Part shown: one piece after another, positions 18,605-27,204 of the stretch
Position numbering within the stretch: the first letter of the stretch is position 1
Layout of the letters: every line of letters starts with the position of its first letter
Assembly: GCF_005116465.1 (NCBI RefSeq)
Contig: NZ_SWBM01000001.1
Span: forward strand, 248,001 to 312,000
DNA: 64,000 bases
Origin: Robertmurraya kyonggiensis
GTDB lineage: Bacteria > Bacillota > Bacilli > Bacillales > Cytobacillaceae
Direction of reading: 5' to 3'
Notes under the pieces: generated by a model
Databases searched by the model: none
What the model saw: the letters and a program-made list of their open reading frames with translations, nothing else
Told to the model about the DNA's origin: nothing
Made by a program: the position numbers and the translations under genes

Positions 18605-19534
18605 CTACAAATAAAAGGTAGCTTTGCCGTTACCCTCACGTTTAAAGTTCTTTATAAGAATTCTTAAGATTGTTCTGTAACCAACTATTCCATTACACCA
18701 CTTAAATATTTCCACAGTTGTAACTTTCTTCTCTGGAAATAGTAACTGAAAATCCCAAATACTCCGCAGTACTGCAGATTCGAGTGATTCCACATTTCTA
18801 CATCCACCACAAAATACTTTACCTGTCCTATCTAAATCTGAAAGCATATTAGATCTGCACTCTGAACAAAAGACACCCTTCTTAAGCTCACCATATTCAT
18901 ATTTTGGGAGGTTAGGATTTGGGTAGCCTGAGCGATGATCTGAAAGAATGCGCTCAACAAGCTTTGTGTATTTAGTTCCTGGATTAGAGATATCCATTTG
19001 CAACTTTTCTATGAACTTATCAAGTTGAGTCGGTAAAATAATCGAAGGATTGATAGGAGCATTGTACAACGTAAAGTGTGGGTTTATAAAAATAAGATAT
19101 GATTTGATGGGGAGATTGAATTTCCGTTCTAGTAAGTATTTTCTAAACAATGTTTCGCAGCGAGTGGATTGATGTATTGGGTTTTTGAGTTCTGTGCCGT
19201 TAGTAGTTTTCCAAGTTTCTCCGTCTACAATAAAGTCTCCTTCAAAATTTTTAATATCAAATAAATACAAACCATCTTTTGAACATCCTAAAGAATCAAT
19301 CTGAAAAAGTGAGTTATTTTGCTCGAGTAATAGGTCATTTAAAAAGGGGATCTCGTTCAAATGGGTTTCCATCAACTTATCAAACTTTAGTTCTCCTTCA
19401 TATCCTTTTTCAAGACCTAAATAATACTGTCTTTCTTTTTCGGTAAAGTTTTTTCTAGGGGACAGAGCACGAAGAATTAACAATTCAGAGGACTCACTAC
19501 GGGGTTTTAAAATCAAATAATCACAGCCTTTCAT
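18605..19534 (-). CDS. NERD-domain protein with C-terminal zinc ribbon
   Basis: 309 residues. NERD (nuclease-related) domain near residues 40-150: KGYEGELKFDKLMETHL, then SLGCSKDGLYLFDIKNFEG, which carries the D...D/E-x-K pattern of the restriction-like nuclease fold. Near residues 225-250 CSEC and CGGC pairs form a likely zinc ribbon, and the end is basic and helical. NERD proteins are thought to act on nucleic acids, but this subfamily has no proven role. The ribosome site is weak, so the start is uncertain. Alone on its strand, not part of the B. subtilis gene order, and abutting a repeat array: probably an acquired accessory gene (inference). Confidence 0.82.
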   Translation of the reverse strand: MKGCDYLILKPRSESSELLILRALSPRKNFTEKERQYYLGLEKGYEGELKFDKLMETHLNEIPFLNDLLLEQNNSLFQIDSLGCSKDGLYLFDIKNFEGDFIVDGETWKTTNGTELKNPIHQSTRCETLFRKYLLERKFNLPIKSYLIFINPHFTLYNAPINPSIILPTQLDKFIEKLQMDISNPGTKYTKLVERILSDHRSGYPNPNLPKYEYGELKKGVFCSECRSNMLSDLDRTGKVFCGGCRNVESLESAVLRSIWDFQLLFPEKKVTTVEIFKWCNGIVGYRTILRILIKNFKREGNGKATFYL

Positions 19535-19627
19535 TTATTTTGTCTTACGTAAATTATCATATCATGTCCCTTCCATCATCAAGTCTAAGAAATATGTCCA
19601 TTTTTAGGAAATCCGACAATGATTCAG

Positions 19628-19655
19628 TTGACTGACCGGGGGACTTAACGATAAT
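19628..19655 (+). promoter_or_regulatory. SigA-type promoter of the GH13 gene
   Basis: TTGACT (19628-19633), 16-base spacer, GATAAT (19650-19655), 37 bases before the ATG. Confidence 0.55.
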
Positions 19656-19692
19656 CTTATAGAAGAATAACAAATGCAGAGGAGAAACGCGG

Positions 19693-21144
19693 ATGAAAAA
19701 GCGGTTACTATTCATTTTAATCCCGTTGCTTCTTTTTTATGGGCTTCCTAGTAAAGCGGCTGAAAAAGAAGTACGTACGTGGCAGGATGAAACCATTTAC
19801 TACATAAATATTGATCGATTTAACAATAATGATTTTTCCATCGACCAGGATGTTGAGGCAACTGCCCCAAATAAATATCATGGTGGAGATTTCCAAGGGA
19901 TAATCGACAGATTAGATTACATAAAAGATATGGGATTCACAACGATTAACTTGTCCTCCATTTTTGATAATGAAGATAACGGATATCACGGAAATTGGAC
20001 GAAGGATTTTCAAACGATTGAAGAGCATTTCGGTTCACTTGAAAAATTCAAGGAGCTTGTAAATAAAGCACATAAGAAAGACATGAAGGTGCTCATAGAT
20101 TTTAATGCCAATCACGTTGGACCAAACCATCCATGGTTAAAGGACCCAGAGAAAAAAGATTGGTTCCACCCTGAGCACAACACGAATCTTGAAACTAGCT
20201 GGGTAGATGGCTTTCCTGATCTAGCACAAGAAAATCCAGACGTACAAAACTATTTAATCGATACGGCAACATATTGGATTGAAGAAACCGATATTGATGG
20301 CTATCGACTTGAAAATGTTGAATATGTACCGGTAGCATTTTGGCAGGAATTCACGAGTTCGCTGAAAGAGGTAAAAAAAGATTTCTATTTACTTGGAGAT
20401 TTACACTCTGAAAACGAAACGATTAAGGATGCAGGAATGGATGTTTACTTCGATTACTCTATCAATAAAGAGTTAAGAGAGGCATTTTTTCAACCTGACC
20501 AGCCCTTAACAATCGACGACGTAACTCCAGTAGTTGGATTTATGGATAATAACCATATGCATCGATTTACAAGAGATTCCATCGAAATCAATCAACATCC
20601 TGGGCCGCGTTGGAAATTGGCTTTGACTTATCTATACACAACTCCTGGTGTTCCGTTTGTATTTTACGGTAGTGAAATCGCTTTGGATGGTGGAGAAGAG
20701 CCTGATAATCTTCGCCAAATGGATTTTAGAACAGATAAGGAATTAATTGAATACATTACGAGTATTGCTAGTGTACGTCAACAGTTACCTTCCTTAAGAA
20801 AAGGAGACATGGAAGTCCTGTATGCAAAAGACGGGATGACTGTGTACAAGCGAGAGTATAATGGAGAAGTTTCTGTTGTTGCGATAAACAATATGACAAA
20901 ATCTCAAGCCGTTACGATTTCATCGTCAGAATTAGAAGATAATAAGGAATTACGTGGTTTGCTTAGCGACAATTTAGTAAGAAGTAAGGACGGGGAATAT
21001 CACATTATCCTTGACCGGGAAGAAGCAGAAATCTATTTGCTGGCTGAAAAAACGGGGCTGAATATCCCATTTATTGTAGCTACAGCAGGAGTGTTTGTCC
21101 TGTTCATTGGGTTTCTCTTTTTACTAAAAAGGAAAGCTAGATAA
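19693..21144 (+). CDS. membrane-anchored GH13 alpha-amylase family protein with substituted catalytic triad
   Basis: 483 residues: signal peptide (1-22, cut near KAA), GH13 barrel (about 30-380), C-terminal beta domain (about 385-450) and a C-terminal membrane segment (about 457-477) followed by KRKAR, so it should be anchored outside the cell. Conserved GH13 region I is normal (DFNANH, 136-141) and the VDGFPDL region is present. Region II reads GYRLENV with Glu207 where the nucleophile Asp belongs, region III LLGDLHS has Asp236 in place of the acid/base Glu, and region IV FMDNNH has His288 in place of the third Asp. A Bacillus group typified by BmaN1 of B. megaterium is known to have His at the third position and still act on starch; exchange at the other two is not something I know. 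It may be an altered hydrolase or a glucan-binding protein. Confidence 0.9.
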   Translation: MKKRLLFILIPLLLFYGLPSKAAEKEVRTWQDETIYYINIDRFNNNDFSIDQDVEATAPNKYHGGDFQGIIDRLDYIKDMGFTTINLSSIFDNEDNGYHGNWTKDFQTIEEHFGSLEKFKELVNKAHKKDMKVLIDFNANHVGPNHPWLKDPEKKDWFHPEHNTNLETSWVDGFPDLAQENPDVQNYLIDTATYWIEETDIDGYRLENVEYVPVAFWQEFTSSLKEVKKDFYLLGDLHSENETIKDAGMDVYFDYSINKELREAFFQPDQPLTIDDVTPVVGFMDNNHMHRFTRDSIEINQHPGPRWKLALTYLYTTPGVPFVFYGSEIALDGGEEPDNLRQMDFRTDKELIEYITSIASVRQQLPSLRKGDMEVLYAKDGMTVYKREYNGEVSVVAINNMTKSQAVTISSSELEDNKELRGLLSDNLVRSKDGEYHIILDREEAEIYLLAEKTGLNIPFIVATAGVFVLFIGFLFLLKRKAR

Positions 21145-21148
21145 TAGG

Positions 21149-21179
21149 AAAATGCAAGAGGGCATCCTCTTGCATTTTG
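21149..21179. terminator. bidirectional terminator
   Basis: AAAATGCAAGAGG-GCAT-CCTCTTGCATTTT, a 12-13 pair stem between the convergent GH13 gene and flavodoxin gene. Confidence 0.88.
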
Positions 21180-21590
21180 TTATGTTCCGAGTACCTGTCC
21201 AACAAAGTTCTCAATATGTGACATATCGATGCTTTGAGGGGAGAGCTCTATTTTTAACGGAACAGCGTCTAGGAAAATTTCCTGTAATTCATCGACTGCC
21301 CCACAAAACTTTGGATAAAAGCGATCTCCCGTACCGAAAATTCCAGTGACAAGCTGAGGGCAACGTAACAGCTCTTGTTGAAGATGGAGTAATTCATCTG
21401 GAACATCTCCATCACCCCAAGTGTAGGTCCCGATTACAAGACTATCATAATCAGAAATAGAGCTTAGAGAAAAATTTTCGAGAGGGTAACAATCTGTCTT
21501 CATTCCCTGCTCCCGAAAGCACCCAGATAGAACTTCAGCCAGCTCCTCTGTATTACCAGTGATGGAGGTATAGACAATCGCTAGCTTCAT
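21180..21590 (-). CDS. flavodoxin, partner of the ribonucleotide reductase
   Basis: Short-chain flavodoxin, 136 residues. FMN phosphate loop TSITGNTEELAE (about residues 8-19) and the second FMN loop GTYTWGDGDVPDE are intact. Its ATG overlaps the nrdF stop (ATGA), so it is coupled to nrdF. In class Ib reductases a flavodoxin-like protein, NrdI, takes part in making the metal-tyrosyl radical of NrdF; no other NrdI is in this operon, so this protein is probably its substitute or a reductant for the enzyme. Sequence looks like a true flavodoxin rather than NrdI. Confidence 0.88.
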   Translation of the reverse strand: MKLAIVYTSITGNTEELAEVLSGCFREQGMKTDCYPLENFSLSSISDYDSLVIGTYTWGDGDVPDELLHLQQELLRCPQLVTGIFGTGDRFYPKFCGAVDELQEIFLDAVPLKIELSPQSIDMSHIENFVGQVLGT

Positions 21591-22618
21591 AGTTCATCAA
21601 AACCATTCGTTTCAGACACTTTCGTGTAAGTCCGTGATTTTTGCTCAAAGAAATCGGATTTCGTTTCATTCATCATTTCGTCGCTAAAAACATGGATCCA
21701 TGGCATTGGGTTCTCTCGTCCATCATAGTGATTTTCCAGTCCTAATTGGCGGAATCGTTTATTAGCCAGATATTCAACATACCCCTCAAATTCTTCTAAA
21801 CTAATACCTTGGATATCTTTTAAAATATAGTTTGCCCATTCTTTTTCCAATTCAACTGCTGAAGAAATAGAGTCGTGCACATATTGAATATTTTCCGACG
21901 TATTTAGCTCAGGGTTTTCTGTCAGCAAAATCCGAATGAACTGCGCGATAAAATAGGCATGCTGCATTTCATCCCTTTGTATGTAGCTGATCATCGTGCT
22001 CGTTTTGAGCATTTTCTGCTGCCTTGCTAAATGATAGAAAAAGGCAAAGCCTGCGTAAAAGTAGATTCCTTCTAGATTTATCGACTGCACAGCTAACTGG
22101 AATAAATGCTGTGGAGTAGGCTCATTACGAAAATTCTCATAAGCGACTAAGATGATTTGATTTCTTTTACGAACAATTGGGTCATCTTTCGCTTGGTTGA
22201 ATCGTTCAATTTGCTCACTTAAAGGAATAAGCGAACTTAAGATATAAGAATAGGATTCATTATGAACGGCTTCCTGTTGAGCAATAACCGCAAAAATTGC
22301 TTTAAAACTCGGGTCTGTAACGTAATCCATTACCTGTGTCATCGTAGGAGTCTGCAGACTATCAAGTGATGCCAGCTGTGTGTTCACACGAAGAAATACA
22401 TCTTTTTCAATCGAACTTAGCTGATCCCACTGCTTAATATCATCCTGCATATTGATTTCTTGCGCCTTCCAGAAATTAGCGAGAAGGGTTTGGTACATTC
22501 GGTACATTTGAGGATAGGCGATGTCATTCCAATTTAAAATCCCCGATGCCTGTCCATTCACAATACCTGTTGATTTATTCGGAAATTGAGGGTTTAATAG
22601 TTTAATTTTTTTTAGCAT
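21587..22618 (-). CDS. nrdF: ribonucleoside-diphosphate reductase beta subunit
   Basis: Class I ribonucleotide reductase radical-generating subunit, 343 residues, ferritin-like four-helix fold. Seen: metal ligands and radical tyrosine region AQQEAVHNESYSYI, second helix pair QSINLEGIYFYAGFAFFYHLA and IQRDEMQHAYFIAQF, which provide the Glu/His carboxylate-bridged metal site. Works with NrdE to reduce NDPs to dNDPs. 15 bases after nrdE and overlapping the flavodoxin gene, so one transcript, under the upstream cobalamin riboswitch. Confidence 0.95.
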   Translation of the reverse strand: MLKKIKLLNPQFPNKSTGIVNGQASGILNWNDIAYPQMYRMYQTLLANFWKAQEINMQDDIKQWDQLSSIEKDVFLRVNTQLASLDSLQTPTMTQVMDYVTDPSFKAIFAVIAQQEAVHNESYSYILSSLIPLSEQIERFNQAKDDPIVRKRNQIILVAYENFRNEPTPQHLFQLAVQSINLEGIYFYAGFAFFYHLARQQKMLKTSTMISYIQRDEMQHAYFIAQFIRILLTENPELNTSENIQYVHDSISSAVELEKEWANYILKDIQGISLEEFEGYVEYLANKRFRQLGLENHYDGRENPMPWIHVFSDEMMNETKSDFFEQKSRTYTKVSETNGFDEL

Positions 22619-22633
22619 CCAAAAAGTCTCCTT

Positions 22634-24907
22634 TTAGCTATGACAAGCTTCACATTCTTCTATTTCAGTTTGCGACGTGCTGCGGACATAATAGGTTGTT
22701 TTGAGCCCATTTTTCCACGCTTCAAGATGCAATTCTAAAAGTTCCTTCGCTTTAATATCATGGCGAACATAAAGATTGAAGCTAATTCCTTGGTCGATAT
22801 GACGTTGTCTCGCTGCATTTTGCTTTATGCTCCATTTCTGATCAAGTTCATGGCGAACCTTGCGATAGTAATAATAAGTATGATGATTCAAATCTGGTGC
22901 AGTTACCTTAAATTTGAAATTCTTCTTTTCCTCCGCATACTCAAGGGCATAGAGGGGATCGATTCCGTCTGTTGAGCCACCAATCTTCGCTGTTGAAGAA
23001 TTCGGGGCAACGGCCATCATCCAGCCGTTTCTCAGGCCAGATTCGCGAATGGTTTCTTGAAGCTTCAACCATCGCTCGGATACATAGCCTTTTCTTCTAA
23101 AATAATCCCCAGTTTCCCATTCAGACCCTCTAAACAATGAGTATGTTCCCTTTTCTTTTGCCAGTTTCATTGAGGCCTTAATCGTGTAAAAAGCAATCTC
23201 TTCATAAACTTCATCTGCATATCGGACAGCTTCATCAGTTTCCCATTCAAGTCCCTTTAAAGCGAGAAGATGATGCCAGCCGAAGGTACCTAACCCTACA
23301 GCTCTGAATTTTTCATTCGTCACCTCCGCTTGTTTAACGGAAATATCATTTATATCAATCACGTTATCTAGCATTCTCATTTGGATGGCAATTAACCGTT
23401 CGAGCACATTTGCACCAATAGCATTCGGTAAATGTACGGAAGACAGGTTACAAACAACAAAATCTCCAGGTTTACGGACAATGACAATATTTCCATCTGT
23501 GTCGGTGAATTCTTTTTGGATTGTTGTTGCAGACATGTTTTGAGCAATCTCTGTACATAGATTGCTACAATAAATGGATGTTCGACCACGGCCAAGAATA
23601 TGCTTGTTTGGATTTTGGCGGTTTACCTCATCACGATAAAACATATAAGGAGTTCCAGTTTCAAGCTGTGCCACCATTATGCGAACCATGATATCCATTG
23701 CTCGATACGTTTTACGAGGTAGAAGTGGGTTCTTTACAGCCTCTTCGTATTTTTCGGTGAAAGCTTTTTCGTCTACTTCGTCATAAAAATCCTCAAGACC
23801 AAGAGCAACGCCATTTTCATCTTTCCAGCCCATTATTTGTTTGACTTGATGTGGACAGAAGGTGTGCCATTCACCAATACTCTTTCCATTTTCATCGACT
23901 TCTTCGACTTTTTTCATGAAAAGATCAGGAATAGAGACTCCAGTAAAAATATCATGTGCTTTTCTTCGTTCATCTCCGTTATTGGTTTTTAAATCTAGGA
24001 AGCCATTCATAATGTCCTTATGGAAAATATCTAGATATATGGCTACAGCTCCTTGACGCTGTCCCAATTGGTCCACACTCACCGCAGTATCATTAATGAG
24101 ACGAATCCATGGCACGACGCCAGAGGATTTTCCCTTAAATTTCTTAATGTCTGAACCTAGTGCTCTTACTTTGCCATAATAGATTCCAATACCGCCACCG
24201 TCTTTGCTTAATCGAGCAATATCCCAGTTGTTTAAATAGATGGAGTCTAGTGAATCCTCGACCGTGTCAATAAAACAAGAGGAGAGCTGTCCGAAGCTTT
24301 TTCCAGCGTTTGATAAAGTAGGAGTTGCAACGGTCATATAGAGATTGCTTAATGCCCAATAGGCCTCTTTTACATAGGAAAGCCTCTGACCCTGAACTTC
24401 ATTTTTCATCAATGTCATGGCGATGATCATGAATCGTTCCTGTGGTAGCTCGTACAAATTTTGGTGATAGTCTTTCGCTAAGTAGCGGTCAGACAGAAGG
24501 AATAAGCCCATGTATGTAAAAAGCTGATCTCTATCTGGAGCGATTTCCCGACCTAACTGATCGATTTCACTTTTACTGTAAACTTCTAGCAGATCATTTG
24601 AATAGATTCCGATGTCAGTTAGGTGTTGAATCATTGTATAAAAATCGCCATATTTTTGCCGTGATTCATAGTCTCTTGAGCTAGCTGCTTTTTCATAGAG
24701 CTCAAGAAGTAGCATTTGTGCTGCAACAAAAGTCCAGTGGGGCTCAATCATGCCAATTCGGTTTAAGGCGTATTGAAGGACGAGTTGGCTACGTGAAACT
24801 TCATTTGTTGAAAGAAGTTGTTGTTCTATTTCTCCAACATTTAAGTTGTACTTTTTGGCTGTGTGAGAAAGTGCTTCGAGAACTTGATTTGATTCTATTG
24901 TTTGCAT
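22634..24907 (-). CDS. nrdE: ribonucleoside-diphosphate reductase alpha subunit
   Basis: Catalytic subunit, 757 residues. Seen: SSCFIDTVEDSLDSIY, GGGIGIYYGKVRALGS, the NLCTEI and VCNLSSVHLPN active-site cysteines, PNSSTAKIGGSTDGIDP, and a C-terminal CEACHS pair for reduction by thioredoxin-like proteins. The N-terminus lacks a recognisable ATP-cone, so dATP overall inhibition through a cone is not expected. Start has AGAGAGG 9 bases upstream. Preceded by a 5' leader of about 300 bases with a cobalamin riboswitch and terminator. Confidence 0.95.
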   Translation of the reverse strand: MQTIESNQVLEALSHTAKKYNLNVGEIEQQLLSTNEVSRSQLVLQYALNRIGMIEPHWTFVAAQMLLLELYEKAASSRDYESRQKYGDFYTMIQHLTDIGIYSNDLLEVYSKSEIDQLGREIAPDRDQLFTYMGLFLLSDRYLAKDYHQNLYELPQERFMIIAMTLMKNEVQGQRLSYVKEAYWALSNLYMTVATPTLSNAGKSFGQLSSCFIDTVEDSLDSIYLNNWDIARLSKDGGGIGIYYGKVRALGSDIKKFKGKSSGVVPWIRLINDTAVSVDQLGQRQGAVAIYLDIFHKDIMNGFLDLKTNNGDERRKAHDIFTGVSIPDLFMKKVEEVDENGKSIGEWHTFCPHQVKQIMGWKDENGVALGLEDFYDEVDEKAFTEKYEEAVKNPLLPRKTYRAMDIMVRIMVAQLETGTPYMFYRDEVNRQNPNKHILGRGRTSIYCSNLCTEIAQNMSATTIQKEFTDTDGNIVIVRKPGDFVVCNLSSVHLPNAIGANVLERLIAIQMRMLDNVIDINDISVKQAEVTNEKFRAVGLGTFGWHHLLALKGLEWETDEAVRYADEVYEEIAFYTIKASMKLAKEKGTYSLFRGSEWETGDYFRRKGYVSERWLKLQETIRESGLRNGWMMAVAPNSSTAKIGGSTDGIDPLYALEYAEEKKNFKFKVTAPDLNHHTYYYYRKVRHELDQKWSIKQNAARQRHIDQGISFNLYVRHDIKAKELLELHLEAWKNGLKTTYYVRSTSQTEIEECEACHS

Positions 24908-24950
24908 GTTAAAACCTCTCTTTTTAAAATTTGAGTAGAGAGGAAAGGAT

Positions 24951-24987
24951 AAATAAAAAACCCACCTTCAAAATGAAGATGGGTTAA
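24951..24987 (-). terminator. leader terminator of nrdE under riboswitch control
   Basis: Minus strand: AACCCATCTTC-ATTTT-GAAGGTGGGTT then a T-tract, between the cobalamin aptamer and the nrdE ATG. This is where B12-bound RNA should stop transcription. Confidence 0.85.
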
Positions 24988-25079
24988 AACGTTGATTTTA
25001 AGATAGAAAGGAATAAGCCTTTTCTTAAATACCTTCGTTTTACCTTCCCAACTCCCGAAGAAGATATGACGCGATAAAA

Positions 25080-25237
25080 AAGGCAGGTCTCCTGACTTGT
25101 GATCATCCTACTCTAAGGCCTTCCCATCATAGTGATAGTGGTTATCCTTATTTCGTCACACTTACAGTTGCGGGTACAGTTCTGGATTTTCACCAGATTC
25201 CCTATTAAGTCTATTTAGACACCTAATTTATTGGTTG
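25080..25237 (-). promoter_or_regulatory. cobalamin riboswitch upstream of nrdEF
   Basis: Minus strand reads GGGAATCTGGTGAAAATCC, then CTGTACCCGCAACTGT, and ends in the B12 box AGTCAGGAGACCTGCCT (about 25098-25082), all class-defining for the cobalamin (RF00174) aptamer. The expression platform is the terminator at 24951-24987. Binding of adenosylcobalamin is expected to lower nrdEF expression. Confidence 0.95.
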
Positions 25238-25326
25238 ATACCATATATTGTGTTATGTTTCATTTGAACCTACTATATATGTAAGTTTGTTTCATTATAT
25301 GTGATCTGTTTTAATTTGACAAGCAC

Positions 25327-25818
25327 TTAGCGATAATTCACAAATTGAACATCAATGGTTAAGTCAGCTTCTCTAACGGCTGAAATAATGGCCTGTAAGT
25401 CATCACGGCTCTTTGCAGTGACGCGGACTTGGTCATCCTGAACCTGACTTTTTACCTTTAGGCCACTATTTTTAATTATCGTATTAATTTTCTTGGCGTT
25501 ATCTTTATCGATACCTTGAACGAGCTTTGCACGCTGGCGCACAGTTCCACCAGATGCACCTTCAATTTTTCCATAATCAAGATTCTTGATGGGGATACTT
25601 CTTTTGATTAGCTTACCAATGAGTACATCTTTAAGTTGATCTAGTTTGTACTCATCGTCAGAAACAAGAACAAGTTCTTCTTTATCAAGTGTGACATTGC
25701 TTTTACTACCTTTAAAGTCATAACGAGTGGAGATTTCCTTCATCGTCATCGTAATCGCGTTTGTTACTTCTGAAAATTCTACTTTTGATACAATGTCAAA
25801 AGAGCTTTCCTTTGCCAT
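25327..25818 (-). CDS. yitK: YajQ family nucleotide-binding protein (YitK)
   Basis: 163-residue UPF0234/YajQ protein with two ferredoxin-like RRM-type halves. Seen: [31 protein letters not shown] and [22 protein letters not shown], the family hallmarks. Homologues bind RNA or tRNA, and a Xanthomonas member binds c-di-GMP; the role in bacilli is unknown. Same neighbour (yitL) as in B. subtilis, here divergent with about 95 bases between. Confidence 0.94.
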   Translation of the reverse strand: MAKESSFDIVSKVEFSEVTNAITMTMKEISTRYDFKGSKSNVTLDKEELVLVSDDEYKLDQLKDVLIGKLIKRSIPIKNLDYGKIEGASGGTVRQRAKLVQGIDKDNAKKINTIIKNSGLKVKSQVQDDQVRVTAKSRDDLQAIISAVREADLTIDVQFVNYR

Positions 25819-25913
25819 AATAATTCCTCCTAACTACAATTTCCCATTATGGCTTCATTATAGTAAAATTAACAAGTTCAAACAACTTTCGGATTTTTGA
25901 GGAGTGTTTTTAA

Positions 25914-26780
25914 ATGGCTTTAAATGATTTTATTGGACAAATTCTAACATTAACGGTGGCACGATATGCCCAGTATGGTTATTTTTTAACGAATGGGGAA
26001 GAAGATATCCTGCTTCATGAAAATGATACAGAGCTTGAATTAAGAGAGGGAGATGAGGTAGAGGTCTTTCTTTATGCGGATAATCATGGAAGAGCGACGG
26101 CTACTACGACGATCCCTGAGGTTCGTGTAGGCTCTTATGGTTGGGCAAAGGTAAGTGATACGAAGGAAGGATTAGGTGTGTTCCTTGATATTGGGATTAA
26201 CAAAGAAATGCTTCTTGGAGAAGAGGATTTGCCAACGAAGCGTTCTGTTTGGCCAACAGTGGGGGACCTTTTATATATCACGCTCAGAGTAAATCGGAAT
26301 AACCGTATTTATGTGAAGCTTGCAACTGACCCAATCATTGATGAAAAAAAGGTGAAGGCGACGCGTGATGATTTTAACAAGAATATTCAAGGCCATATTT
26401 ACCGCACTGCAAAGGTAGGTAGCTGGATTTTTACTGCAGAAGGCTATAAAGGATTTATTCATGAATCTCAGCGAGTTGTGGAGCCTCGTTTAGGAGAAAA
26501 AGTAGAGGGCCGAGTTATCGATGTAAAAGAGGATGGGACGATCAATGTTTCCCTTGCTCCACGTAAACAGGAAGCTTTAGGCGATGATGCGGAGAAAGTA
26601 TACGCATATTTGCAAATGCGAAACGGTGCAATGCCATATTGGGATAAAAGCATGCCTGAGGACATTGAAGAGCGTTTTGGCATGAGTAAAGGTGCTTTTA
26701 AAAGAGCATTGGGTAAGCTCATGAAGGATGGCCTCGTTTATCAAGAGAATGGTTGGACGTATAATAAGACGGAAGAATAA
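25914..26780 (+). CDS. yitL: CvfB/YitL family S1 RNA-binding protein
   Basis: 288 residues with tandem S1-type OB folds and a C-terminal winged helix (about 230-288, ending MKDGLVYQENGWTYN). Seen: GQILTLTVARYAQYGYFL, VGSYGWAKVSDTKEGLGVFLDIG and GRVIDVKEDGTINVSLAPRKQE. The family (CvfB of Staphylococcus aureus) binds RNA and affects virulence gene expression; in bacilli it is little studied. Start ATG, ribosome site GAGGAG. Confidence 0.92.
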   Translation: MALNDFIGQILTLTVARYAQYGYFLTNGEEDILLHENDTELELREGDEVEVFLYADNHGRATATTTIPEVRVGSYGWAKVSDTKEGLGVFLDIGINKEMLLGEEDLPTKRSVWPTVGDLLYITLRVNRNNRIYVKLATDPIIDEKKVKATRDDFNKNIQGHIYRTAKVGSWIFTAEGYKGFIHESQRVVEPRLGEKVEGRVIDVKEDGTINVSLAPRKQEALGDDAEKVYAYLQMRNGAMPYWDKSMPEDIEERFGMSKGAFKRALGKLMKDGLVYQENGWTYNKTEE

Positions 26781-26805
26781 GTCTTATTACGCTGTGTTCA
26801 GGATT

Positions 26806-26900
26806 GACCGATACATTGGGGATGAGGACCGATATATTTGAAATTAGACCGATAAAATTGGATAAAGACCGATATATTCAAATAAAGACCGATATATGGT
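26806..26900. repeat. short tandem repeat, about 20-base period, GACCGATA core
   Basis: GACCGAT begins at 26806, 26827, 26847, 26867 and 26887, followed each time by an A/T-rich filler (ATATTTGAAATTA type). It lies directly downstream of yitL. No hairpin or coding function seen. The rest of the gap up to 26953 shows nothing. Confidence 0.85.
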
Positions 26901-26952
26901 GTGTTAGTCTTATCTAATTGCACGCTTCAGTTGCTAATCTCCGATATCCACG

Positions 26953-26990
26953 AAAAAAGAGCTGCTCCCACCAAGGAGCAGCTCTTTTCG
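26953..26990. terminator. bidirectional terminator between yitL and the DUF3941 gene
   Basis: AAAAAAGAGCTGCTCC / GGAGCAGCTCTTTT around a loop of about six bases. Confidence 0.88.
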
Positions 26991-26991
26991 A

Positions 26992-27123
26992 TCATAAATG
27001 GTCTGTCTTTTTCGAGTATTGACGTTTACCTGCTTTGCGATTTTTCTCGCGCTCCATGTTTTTCTCATGGCGAAAAGCATTGTTGTCCTGCGCTTTTTTA
27101 TCATTATCAGAAGTATGTGGCAT
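26992..27123 (-). CDS. small basic protein, DUF3941-like
   Basis: A 43-residue gene: starts MPHTSDNDKKAQDNNAFRHE, continues KNMEREKNRKAGKRQYSKKT and ends DHL. It has an AGAAAGGAG ribosome site 9 bases before the ATG and a terminator directly after the stop, which marks a real gene. The TSDNDKK...GKRQYSKKTDH pattern is what I know from the DUF3941 family of small Bacillus proteins of unknown function. Strongly charged, probably disordered. Confidence 0.8.
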   Translation of the reverse strand: MPHTSDNDKKAQDNNAFRHEKNMEREKNRKAGKRQYSKKTDHL

Positions 27124-27204
27124 AAAAAATACTCCTTTCTGTTAAAGAATAAAGGTCATCGCTTTATTGTTCTTCAACTTAAAAAGGAGTATGTACGTAT
27201 TTGG

